DNA of 64,000 bases, taken from the NCBI GenBank assembly GCA_004794785.1, contig SJOL01008347.1, positions 1,027,424 to 1,091,423 on the forward strand, written 5' to 3'. Shown here one piece after another: positions 47,021-57,104 of the stretch. How positions within the stretch are numbered: position 1 is the first letter of the stretch; each line of letters starts with the position of its first letter. The notes beneath the pieces were generated by a model. The model ran no database searches. It was not told the origin of the DNA and was given only the letters and a program-made list of their open reading frames with translations. The DNA is from Opisthorchis felineus. Its lineage: Eukaryota; Platyhelminthes; Trematoda; Opisthorchiida; Opisthorchiidae. A program made the translations under genes and the position numbers.

Positions 47021-50000
47021 ATGGTAATGGGATTTAGTTTTAAGTACCGTCACAAATTTTCTGCGCAGCTGAGCGGAAATATTTTGCAATCATATTTTCA
47101 AATTAATGAAGGTTCGCACATAATAAAGTACCTATGATTGGCGAAAAGTCTCTGTTCATCGAAAATCACATGTAACCGAAAAAGCTTCTCCATTCAAAAG
47201 CGCTCAGAGGGCACATTAGAAGTCTCACTCAAAAAAGCCATGCATTACTCCGTAGCGGGGAAAAGGTCAGTCAAGACAAGTTGTCAGTTGACTGACTCGT
47301 GAAAATGCTTGTTGTAATCGAAATATCGATACTTGCTTTGGCGGTAGTTAAATGGCAGACACTGTCTTCCAGACTTGATCAAAGAGGAGCACCTCAGCGA
47401 AATTAGTTCATAGTGCGAGATAAATCGAGAGTTATCATGTTTCATTATAGTTCATCCAATGCTCCAGAAGGCAGAACGCATGCATGCTGACGGGGGTCTG
47501 TCGTGGCAAAACAATGCATACTTTGTTTAAATCCAAAATGAATTATGTAGTTTGGTGACCGGTAACTTGCACAAAAATGAAGTATCTCACCGGTGATAAT
47601 AGAAATACATTCCTGCAACTCTAAACCTCATTCCGTGCAGCACACAAAAGTCCCGACCATCCACACAATGTGATTTGGTTCTCAGACACCATATATTTGG
47701 ACAGGATCTGTAGACCAGTTAAAACTTGGCTAAGTTTTAGTCTTCTGCCGGACAGGCGGACAGTGTGTTGTTGAATTTTTATCTTTGAATTTTAGGAGAT
47801 AAACTCCATAGCCGACGACCGGGCAACACCATCGAAGGCCTAAGTGGCACACCCCTGGAAAACTTGCGTGGCTTTCCTGATTCGATTTTTTAGTTACTTC
47901 GCAATCATTGTGCCCCTTATATTCTATTGCTCTGCACTCTTTATTTGTGTAATTCACATATTTATCAGCGAACGCCTGATTTTCCTCCTAATATTCCGTG
48001 TACAGAAAAGGCTATAAAATAAACAGCAGCACCTAAATATGAGAATGACAAGGAGGCCTATCAGATAACATTTTACATATGCATTCCGTTCCAAATGTTC
48101 TATTGTTCAAAACTGACTTTAAAACTTAAAGCTACTAGCTGAGCATGGACATGGCCCTAGTAGTGCTTCCTCACGTGAATCCTCGGATACCAGTCATTTG
48201 GTTTGACCCTAGGTACAGGACATTTAACTAGTTTTATTACCGGCTCAGCGCGAATCTCATGTGGCCTAACCCATTGTGTTTGAGGACGTACCGAAGTGGT
48301 TTTTTCGCGACGTGCAACTGAGGCTCTTCTTGGTAGGTTTCAAGGGGCTCGGGTCGAAGCCCCGGAATTGGACAGAAAAGAAGCCGTTCCAAGTTTCGGT
48401 TAACAGATCAAGTATCCGAGATAACCTCCCTCTAAATCATCACAGGGTGAACAGCGCAATTCGGGCACTTAAGTAATCTTTTATCTCTTGTCCCAAACAA
48501 GTAGCAAATAAACGTCCATTTATCACTAAACGTCGAACCTTCTGATTCAAAACTCCGAGCAGCATGACCCTGGCTAACGCTTATTCTCTGTCTGAATCAG
48601 CTTGTTTTCAATTAATTTTCTGTATCTCAACTTTGATAAATCATATAGCAACAACTACTTGTTTTACGAGAGAAACTCCATACGAAAATATATAAAATCC
48701 AAGCAAGTTTCCTTTGGTTATTCATGTATTCCTTAGAGCACTACTAGAGTAGCACAAATATAAAGGTCGTTTCAACTGTATCAATCTGACTGTCGCAAGT
48801 TTCAAACGGCTTCCTTGGGCCTAAGTTTTATTCTTTGGCAATAAGCGAAAAAATATTCGCACTGAGACAAAATGACTGCTTTATTAGTTTTCGGGGTGAT
48901 AAAACAGGGTAAAAAATTTTCAGTGGCTTATAAGGATCACACGTGCATTTAACAAAGCTCTATGCAGTGATCGGCGCGTCCAAGAATGGATTTCGCTTGA
49001 ACCTCTGTGTTTCTGCCCCCAACTAGAAACACTTAGTTTCCCAAGTGTTTAACCCATTCCGGTTGTAGAATAGTTTGGGCCACTAATTCCTACCTTTGAC
49101 ACTCGAATGAAACCCGTTACTTAGCGATTAAGACATGTCATGGACCAGGTTGATGATGGCGCACCGTGTTCAATCTTAACTCGTAACAGACGGTCCCCAG
49201 AAAAAAAATGAGACGTCACTAACTTTTGTAAAACCATCTTAATCCAATTGCGTTGACTAAATACGCATATGCATGTGTTGATTCTAAGAACTGATTTTAC
49301 TCCTTGGTGCAAATGTATTGTAACTTTTGAAATGGAAAGCAAAAATTATTCCCAACAAATTACTATGGGTGAATTACTGTATGCATAACTGTTTATAAAA
49401 GTTCAAATAAGTACACCATATTGTGTAAAACAATGACTGAAAGAAAATGATATGCATCAAGGATAATATTATTGCGCGACACAGCCTCTCTAGTAGGCAC
49501 CTGTGATCCAGTTACTCCGTTACAAAATAGCCTGCTTCTCTAGGCTCAAACGCAACAAGTCGTTTAAGATAGTTCTATTCAAATGTGTTCTAATATTTTT
49601 TGACTTTATTAACACTCTACTAGGAGAATGTTTGTCCAAAACGTAAGCAATCGGAGAACCGTGAGCCTTCTCCATATTCTGATCTGAAGACCTCAAATCA
49701 GGCAGCTTATTCGAAGACAATGCGGAGAAAATACATACAACCAAATACTTCACTTATTACCTAATTTTGGATATGACTAGCTTTTGATAGCATAGGACGC
49801 ACTGCAACTATTCATTTGAATTCACTATTTATATTACACAATGATAGAGCAGATCAACATTAGTTGACTAGAATTTGTCATTCTTCGGAAGTCCAAAATT
49901 AATATACTGTCTTAAAGCTCAATTTTTCCATCGAACTTGAAAACAGACCGAATCGTACAATTTGAAACTTCGGGAAGGGAACACGCTAGGCTCATTTTGA

Positions 50001-50280
50001 ATGCAAATCTGTCCGACAACTTAATAAATGCAGCAAGTCTTTTCCGCCAAAATTGATTTATCAAAACTTCTTGAACATGCACTGGTCAGGTTATAGTTTG
50101 TGAGGAGAAGACTAGAAGTTTTAATACTTCAAATTAAGTGCATAACATATGAGCAATTTTAAAATATTCGGTATAGTCGCATAAGGTTTCCACCTTTCTC
50201 TTAATGAACACAGTAGTGCATCTCTTGCACAGTAACTCACCAGTGACTTACTCTGAATGTGACGACAACTGTGAAGTACA
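47021..50280. other. upstream of M8-like gene, no confident feature
   Basis: A cysteine-containing minus frame at 47730-47957 (with FPGVCHLGLRWCCPVVGYG) is coding-like but unassigned. A plus stretch at 48330-48365 has a B-box-like GGGTCGAAGCCC without a clear A box. Nothing else recognised. Confidence 0.4.
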
Positions 50281-50347
50281 GTGTCATTTTCTAGTTTTAT
50301 AGTGATCTGTAACGAAGAATCCACCGTTCATCTTCCAACCAATCAGT

Positions 50348-50567
50348 GTTTCTTTTTAGCGATAGCCCGGAGCGCACAGTTTTGCTCTTTTGCTATCAGT
50401 TTATTGATTTTTTCGTGTTATCTGAGCATACCATTGAAGTATGTTATCCTGTTTACATTATGTGCTCTACTGCGTGCAACAAAAATCGATCACGACAAAA
50501 TCGGCCAGATCTGTTGTTTGAAGACTGGAACTAGGAGGAAGTACAACGAAAACGGGAAACGGTGCGA
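50348..50567 (+). CDS. candidate exon, unidentified
   Basis: A strong acceptor (AGTGTTTCTTTTTAG, ending 50358) is followed by two overlapping open frames. One ends in a stop after FEDWN; the other reads through a hydrophobic stretch (VILFTLCALLRA) and KTGTRRKYNENGKRC to a GTAAGG donor near 50569. Which frame is used, and whether it is an exon at all, is unclear. Confidence 0.3.
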
Positions 50568-51654
50568 TAGTAAGGCATAAGGATTGCTGTCTTCAAGACA
50601 ACTTCTTCAAGCAAGACGAGAATACTAATTTCAGTATGCTCACTCATACAACGAAAACAACGTACTATAAGCCGGTTGTCACTCTTCCCCTCTACTTAAG
50701 CGGGCATTTTATTCATATGGTGTTTAATAAGCATAAGTGACTAGAATAAATCAAGAAAACACTTATATTCTGGTTGCATGGTGCAACAAAACACCCCTAG
50801 AGAGTCATATGTTTCTGGTTCTCACCACTGTTTATGCGAAATTTGGTTTAGACTACTTCAAATGCTGTGATGTTTTTTTAAAATTTAAATGTGGTCGAAT
50901 GCCACCACTATTTAGATTAATACTCATGGAAACTTGTGAGTGGGTGACCAACTTCTATAAAACATTTCCTGTTACTACTGGTTGCTTTATGTTCTGTTAA
51001 ATCATTGGCTACTTATATGAACACTGAAGAAATTTTCCCTCCCACAACTAATCGCAGTCCTAAGATTAGTTTGATAGGGGCTAAAAAGAAACGGTAACGA
51101 CGGGGCTATATGAAGTATAATAAAAGATTTTCTTTCACACAAATGCTCTTATAGGTTGACAAATGCTTAGAGAAAGTGCGAACAGTGACCCTTCATAAAT
51201 ACTTTTATCCCAAAAAGGATTCCATTTAAACTCGATACACTAGTAGCTAATACTAGTAGCTTATAAGTTAATAAACCTTGTGTGTATAAAAACGCACTGA
51301 TCTGTTCCATCCTTCTGTAGGCTTTTCTTGCGCTTTTTCCCCAATGAAATGAATTTACTTTAAGAGATTCAACATGAATTCCCTGGTTACTAGTGTTTTG
51401 TTTGCATCTTCTAAGTGAAGTATGAACCCTCATTCTGTAATAATGTATCTGGGTAGCAGGCAGTAAGGTAGATAGAACAAAGTGGATAAAATCATAGAAT
51501 GTCGAAAAATGTGCATATTGTAAATGTACTTTTTCTCTCCGCTATAAATATGCAGCCGAACTAATTCTACCCCTGCCCAGAAACCTTTATTATTTCAAAT
51601 GGTGAAACCGGATTCCTGCTTTTCTTTTCTATTTTTTGTCAAACGCGGTTTTAG

Positions 51655-51951
51655 TTGAACACAGTTACAAAGTTTTGGGTCCATGATACATCAATTGGAC
51701 TGTTGAGCGTGACATTTTTTTACCCCGATTCAGAATACTTACATTATCCTAACCTAAATTTGGAAGGCTGCTCAATTTCTGCACGAAATTACAAGTTTGA
51801 TCACATAAATTCCTCTAGTGGTCTTCACTCGATTGTCAACCGAACACTGAAATCCACTAGGTTTGGCATTTTCTCTGACAGCCTCCACAAAAAAAGTTTA
51901 GACCGACAAATCGTCAATAAGCTAACGCAGGCTCATTTCTCACTCTGCTAA
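51655..51951 (+). CDS. candidate terminal coding exon, unidentified protein
   Basis: Begins right after a long pyrimidine tract and AG (CGCGGTTTTAG) and stays open for 98 codons to TAA. Two AATAAA signals follow at 52035 and 52051. Phrases include VTFFYPDSEYLHYPN and LKSTRFGIFSDSL. No family recognised. Acceptor, open frame, stop and poly(A) signals are in the right order for the last exon of a plus-strand gene whose other exons I could not identify. Confidence 0.42.
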   Translation: MNTVTKFWVHDTSIGLLSVTFFYPDSEYLHYPNLNLEGCSISARNYKFDHINSSSGLHSIVNRTLKSTRFGIFSDSLHKKSLDRQIVNKLTQAHFSLC

Positions 51952-52034
51952 ATTCCAATGTGCGACGCGGTTTGCCATGTAGTAGTGTCAATGCTAACTG
52001 TCAATGCAAAGTAAGCAGGACGATCTTTAACAGT

Positions 52035-52056
52035 AATAAACCACATTTTCAATAAA
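52035..52056 (+). terminator. tandem poly(A) signals
   Basis: AATAAA at 52035-52040 and again at 52051-52056, 84-100 bases after the stop of the candidate terminal exon. Confidence 0.45.
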
Positions 52057-52280
52057 AACAAACTGGCCCCAATGAGTCAGTTTCCTGTCGTCGAATGGTA
52101 TTTTACCCGTTTGTCAGGCTTGACAACTGGCCTGCAAACGATTCGTCATCACGTGGGGAGAAACTGCCAGTGCGTTGTTGGGCTGGCAATTCCTCCGCTT
52201 CTCTCTGTGTTTATATAGCTTCTAAAGTGCACGTTATACCTTAAGGGTAACTGATTGTTTGTGACCTGACATTTATGGTT

Positions 52281-52616
52281 CTATAGTGACCTGTTTTCTT
52301 CTGACATCTGGTTTGTTGAGTACATCCATATCAATATTTCTGTCCGTTTTTGCCAGCCGGTCTGTCTTGCTCCTACAGTCCTGTCTTTGTACTGGATGCC
52401 CTCTATTTTTGGTAATTTTCTGCTTGAAAACAGAATATTCCGCTCGATATTCCCGTCAGGTTTGTCTGTCTGAGTTTCTGGCTCTGGGTCGGGGGGCACG
52501 TTTCCGTTTGGTGCAATTTCCATTCGGCTAGATCTTTCGATTACCTGATTCGAATTTTTAACCACTGAGTTCTGCACCTTTTCAGTGACTTCAGTTAGTT
52601 CGCTCTCTGTCTTCAT
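52281..52616 (-). CDS. hydrophilic ORF, unidentified
   Basis: 111 codons, start MKTESELTEV; charged and low in hydrophobics, with PPDPEPETQTDKPDG. It directly follows the Penelope-like fragment on the same strand and may be part of that element's decayed tail. No domain recognised. Confidence 0.25.
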   Translation of the reverse strand: MKTESELTEVTEKVQNSVVKNSNQVIERSSRMEIAPNGNVPPDPEPETQTDKPDGNIERNILFSSRKLPKIEGIQYKDRTVGARQTGWQKRTEILIWMYSTNQMSEENRSL

Positions 52617-52639
52617 CTATAGTTTTGGGCTCGGATGCT

Positions 52640-53115
52640 CTCGAGTTCTTTGTATCTAAGATGTTGATGTTCTATTTGACATTGGCTTACTCAGTTGAGT
52701 ACCCGGCTTTCATAAATTCACGCTTGCTCTTGTTCTTGCTCGGATTATCACATGGACCTTTACTCACTTGAATTTACGTCCTTCTAGATTTTCGTGCATG
52801 GCGAAGAGTGGGAATAGGCCGTGTTCGCTGGTCTTCGGGAAATCTAGTGGTTTGCTTCCCTCTTGCTTTTCCAGCGTTCATCATAGTTCTTTCATTGGAT
52901 CTAAAGCATAACCTTGATCTCCTTCACCGCTTCCAGTTTTCTTTTAGGCTGTGATGGTGCTTCTCAAAGAGCATGTTTATACGCCATTCTTGTGTATTTT
53001 GTCGAAATATTCTTGCAGTTAACTCAGAAACGTCTCTGATGTGCAATAGCGTAATCCGTTTGGCTTCTGCGTGCGTTATTGCGTTAGCCGGGGTGGATTT
53101 CGTCAAACAGAGTTT
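52640..53115 (-). mobile_element. probable Penelope-like element fragment, decayed
   Basis: Minus-strand text in changing frames: HIRDVSELTARIFRQ (about 53003-53047), then TCSLRSTIT, then VIIRARTRAS and REFMKAGYST followed by NINI (52690-52760). This order resembles the end of Penelope-like proteins (YI..VSE...R.LR, AHKP..TLR, then the tail R..REF.EAW.S...N.IN). The GIY-YIG core itself is not readable. It could be another retroelement. Confidence 0.4.
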
Positions 53116-53297
53116 TCAGATTTCCATTGCCTTAGAAAACTTTACAGACGTTATTCTTTGTTGCGTTTGTATATTGTGGTGCTGCATTGTTCTAGCCATG
53201 AGGTGTCCAGAGGCGGCCGTCAGCCATAAGCCAATCTGTGCATTTCAAAGAACAATAAAATTCAGTTGTGAAAAAAGAAATGAATTTGACGTTAAAG

Positions 53298-53592
53298 AAC
53301 ACCCTTGATAGCTGTGATGCACTACTCACAGGTTTGCTGTAAATTCTCAGACAGCCCACGACCCGTTTCGCCCATCTTGGGGCTTAGCAGGTAGGCGCAG
53401 TCCCCGAGTTTCCGTCAATCGTATGTTCTACTTGAAACCAAATTGCACAAAATTAGCGAAATACACTTATTTGCAAATAAATTTGGTTTTGCGAGAGACT
53501 CATAAACGAAGGATTTCGCTGGGTTCCAGGTAAGTCTCTCGCAAAACCTAATTTGTTTGCAAATGAGTCTATTTCGCTAACACCCTTGATAG
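53298..53592. mobile_element. insertion with 14-base direct repeats and a large hairpin
   Basis: AACACCCTTGATAG occurs at 53298-53311 and again at 53579-53592, bounding 267 bases, as a target-site duplication would. The interior begins CTGTGATGCAC, includes CCCGTTTCGCCCATCTTGGGG and ends in a hairpin (53453-53580). The length and repeat size fit a SINE or a foldback element; there is no coding capacity. Confidence 0.6.
53453..53580. repeat. inverted repeat with 48-base arms
   Basis: Arms 53453-53500 and 53533-53580 match at about 44 of 48 positions by eye, around a 32-base loop. Each arm runs from TTAGCGAAATA to GGTTTTGCGAGAGACT. Confidence 0.85.
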
Positions 53593-53916
53593 TTTTTGCT
53601 ACAAATATACTTCATGATAAACAACTTTACTGTCGGAATTCGTCTACCAAACAGGTTTACAAATCACACCGTTGTTTTGGGTTTAAACAATATCCAGAAA
53701 TTGTCTTTGTATGAAATTCACTAATCCAACCTACTGTACAAGTTACCCAGTCTACATGCATTGCAATAACGACTGTACTTTAAACCAGAATTTTTATCTT
53801 ATTCAAAGCAGCTTAGGTTTACTTTACATAAATGTGACATAGAGCGGTTTTAAAAACAACTAAAACTCACAAGCTTAGTGAGCTTTTGTACTGTTTCTTT
53901 CGGTTAATAATAGTGA

Positions 53917-54130
53917 TGTGGCTCATCATCTAGCTTCGATAGGTGTAATATTCAGTCCAATATCAGCGACAGTCACAATGGGTTCAAAAATTCCTAGGCA
54001 TTCATGGGGTGCGCACTCATTATCATTCTCAATAGTGAGTAAACTGCAGCCCAGTGCTTCTCGGCTTTTTAGCACAGACTGGCTTCATTTAAATGGCCGT
54101 CTCCATGGACAGGATAAAACTGGGTGGTGA
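53917..54130 (+). CDS. candidate terminal coding exon, unidentified
   Basis: The acceptor-like TTCGGTTAATAATAG ends near 53912. The open frame DVAHHLASIGVIFSPISA continues to GQDKTGW and TGA at 54130, and AATAAA follows at 54195. No family recognised. Confidence 0.32.
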
Positions 54131-54194
54131 ATTTTACAATTATTAAATTACGTTCTAAGCTAGGGCTAAATATGAACCATAACTGTTTAATTTT

Positions 54195-54200
54195 AATAAA
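54195..54200 (+). terminator. poly(A) signal
   Basis: AATAAA, 65 bases after the stop of the preceding candidate exon. Confidence 0.35.
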
Positions 54201-55012
54201 GAAATGACTGTTTTTAAGCGCATAGCGTAGGAAATTCTTTCAAATAACTTTTTCTTTCATTGGCGTTTGAATGCACAAACACCTAGTGCTCTCGAAAAAC
54301 ATTCAAGAATGAAAGATTCGGAATTTAAATGAAACGGTTGTGATTGTCATTCGCTCGAAGGCTACTAACTAGTTACAAAATATTGGCTGGATGAAACAAC
54401 TGTGAAAATAATAGGACGTTTCACCAGCTATGGCATCAAGAAAGTATCCTATAGCGTGCTTCTTTACAATGTGACGGTTTTCGGATTATTAAAGATGTAC
54501 GTTCATGCGTGGTGGGTAGTGGGGTTCGTGCATATATGAGAGTTACATCTACCATGCAGTCATATTTGAGCCCTAGGTGAAATCCTTTTTTAAATTTATT
54601 TCCAAACTATCAACGGGGCTACACAGAAGGTAGACGCTCCAAGAAACTTCCAAGAAGTGCCTCAAAAAACCTACAGCTGTTCACACAAATGTTTATTTTC
54701 AACCACCGTATGCATGCACCGCGATTTTTACTAACGTGGATAGACTTGTCGCTCATTCGTCAAACTTGTTGCATGCGGCTGCGGTTGAGCAAGGTCTGAA
54801 TAGTCTGATTGAAAAGATCTGCGGAAGCAGATACAAGTAAGACATGTGAAACATTGGGACACTAAGCACAAACAGATGAGTATTGCGCAAAAGCAAAACC
54901 AAACTATTAAAAAGAATTATATCAGGTGTATATTATGCCGTCTTATTTGACCCCCATCGAGTAGAAGCGAAAATATACGAAAAAATAATAACTATAGCCT
55001 GAACAACCGCTT

Positions 55013-55235
55013 TTACTCAGCTTCTGATCTCAAAATGCCTTGAGTAGTTTCACTAGATGTGCAACTTGATTTTGAAAATCTGGCAATTATTTGACGGAAC
55101 GTAGGCCTTTCCCAGATAAAATGACTGCTATTCACTGGGGACTCAAGGATGCTACGGAACAATCTTGCTTTTGAGACGTGACCTGTCTCTCTACTCTCAT
55201 TGTGCACGCTCTGCAGGCGCGGCTGACTGATGCCA
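55013..55235 (-). CDS. candidate terminal coding exon, unidentified
   Basis: After a pyrimidine-rich acceptor (ATTCTACTCCCACTATGGCATCAG), a serine-rich frame runs from QPRLQSVHNESRE through SSHFIWERPTFRQIIARF to SEAE and TAA. No poly(A) signal was seen close by. Family unknown. Confidence 0.3.
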
Positions 55236-56800
55236 TAGTGGGAGTAGAATCACCATATAAATCGTACAGCCAATAACTACTCTGACTGCACTTATCCGGT
55301 GATGAAAACTAGTGAGTAAGAATAACCACTAATCAGGGACAGGAATTTTAGAGATCCTCAAGTCTTCAGTAACATCCAGTATTTGTGCGGTAACACAAAA
55401 TAGGTTACATCCGTCAAATTCATCGAATCATACAGGCATGCGTAAGTGAGACCCACTTCACCGCCGCAAAGCCGATTGTGTCTGGACTGCTCATTGAACC
55501 ATTCATCCGATGCTGATCTGTTAATCCGGATTTTACGAAATCACAACTTATTCAGTAGCTATAGGTAGTGAGAATGTACGACGTCCTCAGAACGTTCTTT
55601 TGGTACGATCACATTATCGGTTAATCAGAGTGATGATGTATATGCGTGGTTTCCTTATTGCAAACACTCAACTTACCACAATTTATTCAACCAAAGGTAA
55701 AAATATACAGCAAATACTTTGCTAGGCCTAAAGTAAGCAAGCTCGTGAATCCTGCCAACGGTATTTGATAAACAAAATGACCTTCAATAGCGTATTCGAC
55801 TGAAACATTTTCTCAGAACGTCCCTCGGAATAATCTTCACCTCAACATGTTTCTACTGGTCATAATGTGCAAACCATTCGGATGAAAAAGTGAGCGGAAA
55901 ATACCGGCAAATTACGCTAGCCGAAAAAGACAATATACCCTCACCAGTTAGCTCGTTAGGCCCTAATTTGTGAGTTCGGGAATGTACGCTGCTAATGAAT
56001 GCCTCTCGACCTTCACATCTGGGTAATTAGTTTAAGAAAAAAAGTATTATGCGAGCGTTCCTTATTGACGTGCATAGGACAGCTATTGCTGTATTCTGTG
56101 GTCCTGTAAGCTCTGGAAAATGAATTGCTCCTGAAACAGCTTTACTTCATTTCCTTCATGGTCATTCATTTATTCTTCAATCCGTAAGCTTAGTGATTTA
56201 AATTTTTGTTGCACACTCAGCGCGCCCGTCGTTAAGCAGAAATAGGACGCGGGGTATAAGCATGTATACTGAATTTACGTCACCGGAGTAGGGTAATTTG
56301 GTCAAGGATAGTGAAACTATTGGACGACTACCCCTAAAATAATAGCAACCGGCGTTTTGTGCCCCTCCGTCAACCATATGTTTGATAAACCTTAGTTATA
56401 ATAAATTCGATAGAAGTGTAAACCAGTGTTGATTTGAAGTAACTATTGATTTCAGGTTCCGAACAGCTGAACGGCAAAAACCTAAATAACGTGCATTGTA
56501 CTAGAAAAAATGTGCGTTTAAGATAAACTGAAACGTTGCAAACCTGTTCAGCAGAAGTTTTGCAAGCATACATGCAATAAGAATCTGCGCAAAATCCAGC
56601 AGTTTCATGGTACTGTGGGTTCAGGGGTCCGTGGCATTTCTGCCGAACTATACTCACATGCAACAACTTCACTCATGAAACTCAATGTCTGTTCTCATTT
56701 TAGGCTGGTTGGCAGGTGACAAAACGCACTGACTAAGAGACAGTTGGTTGGGTTTCCTACCCGACTCACGCGCGTGCGCAAACCTCAGACATCCCTGACT

Positions 56801-57104
56801 GGCCAGCGCTTTAGCACACTGCGTCATTTTTCGCCCATCATACCCCCCGCTGTGCAGTAGGCACATCATTCAGCTTGACCATCTGAAAGTGACTTACGAA
56901 GTCTTATTGGCTCCTAAAAATCAGGCAAAATTTCACCAAAAAATGAGAGCAGGGAGTACGTATTCTGTCCTAAACTTTGAACTTACAAAAAAATTACCAA
57001 GGAATAAATACCCGTCTGAATACATTCTAGTCAAACTAATTTATATTCTGTCGCGCTTGGGATATGAGCCGTATCAGCCAGAACCCGTGCTCTTCAGCGA
57101 TTGA
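56801..57104 (+). CDS. candidate exon, unidentified
   Basis: Open for about 100 codons after CTGACTGGCCAG, ending EPVLFSD and TGA. It includes KVTYEVLLAPKNQAKFHQ and PSEYILVKLIYILSRLGYEP, which look coding-like. No family recognised and no poly(A) signal close by. Confidence 0.28.

Noticed and set aside
47730..47957. Phrase VVGYG recalling papain-family cysteine proteases.
   Set aside because: The surrounding residues do not match the family (no catalytic Cys, His or Asn context).
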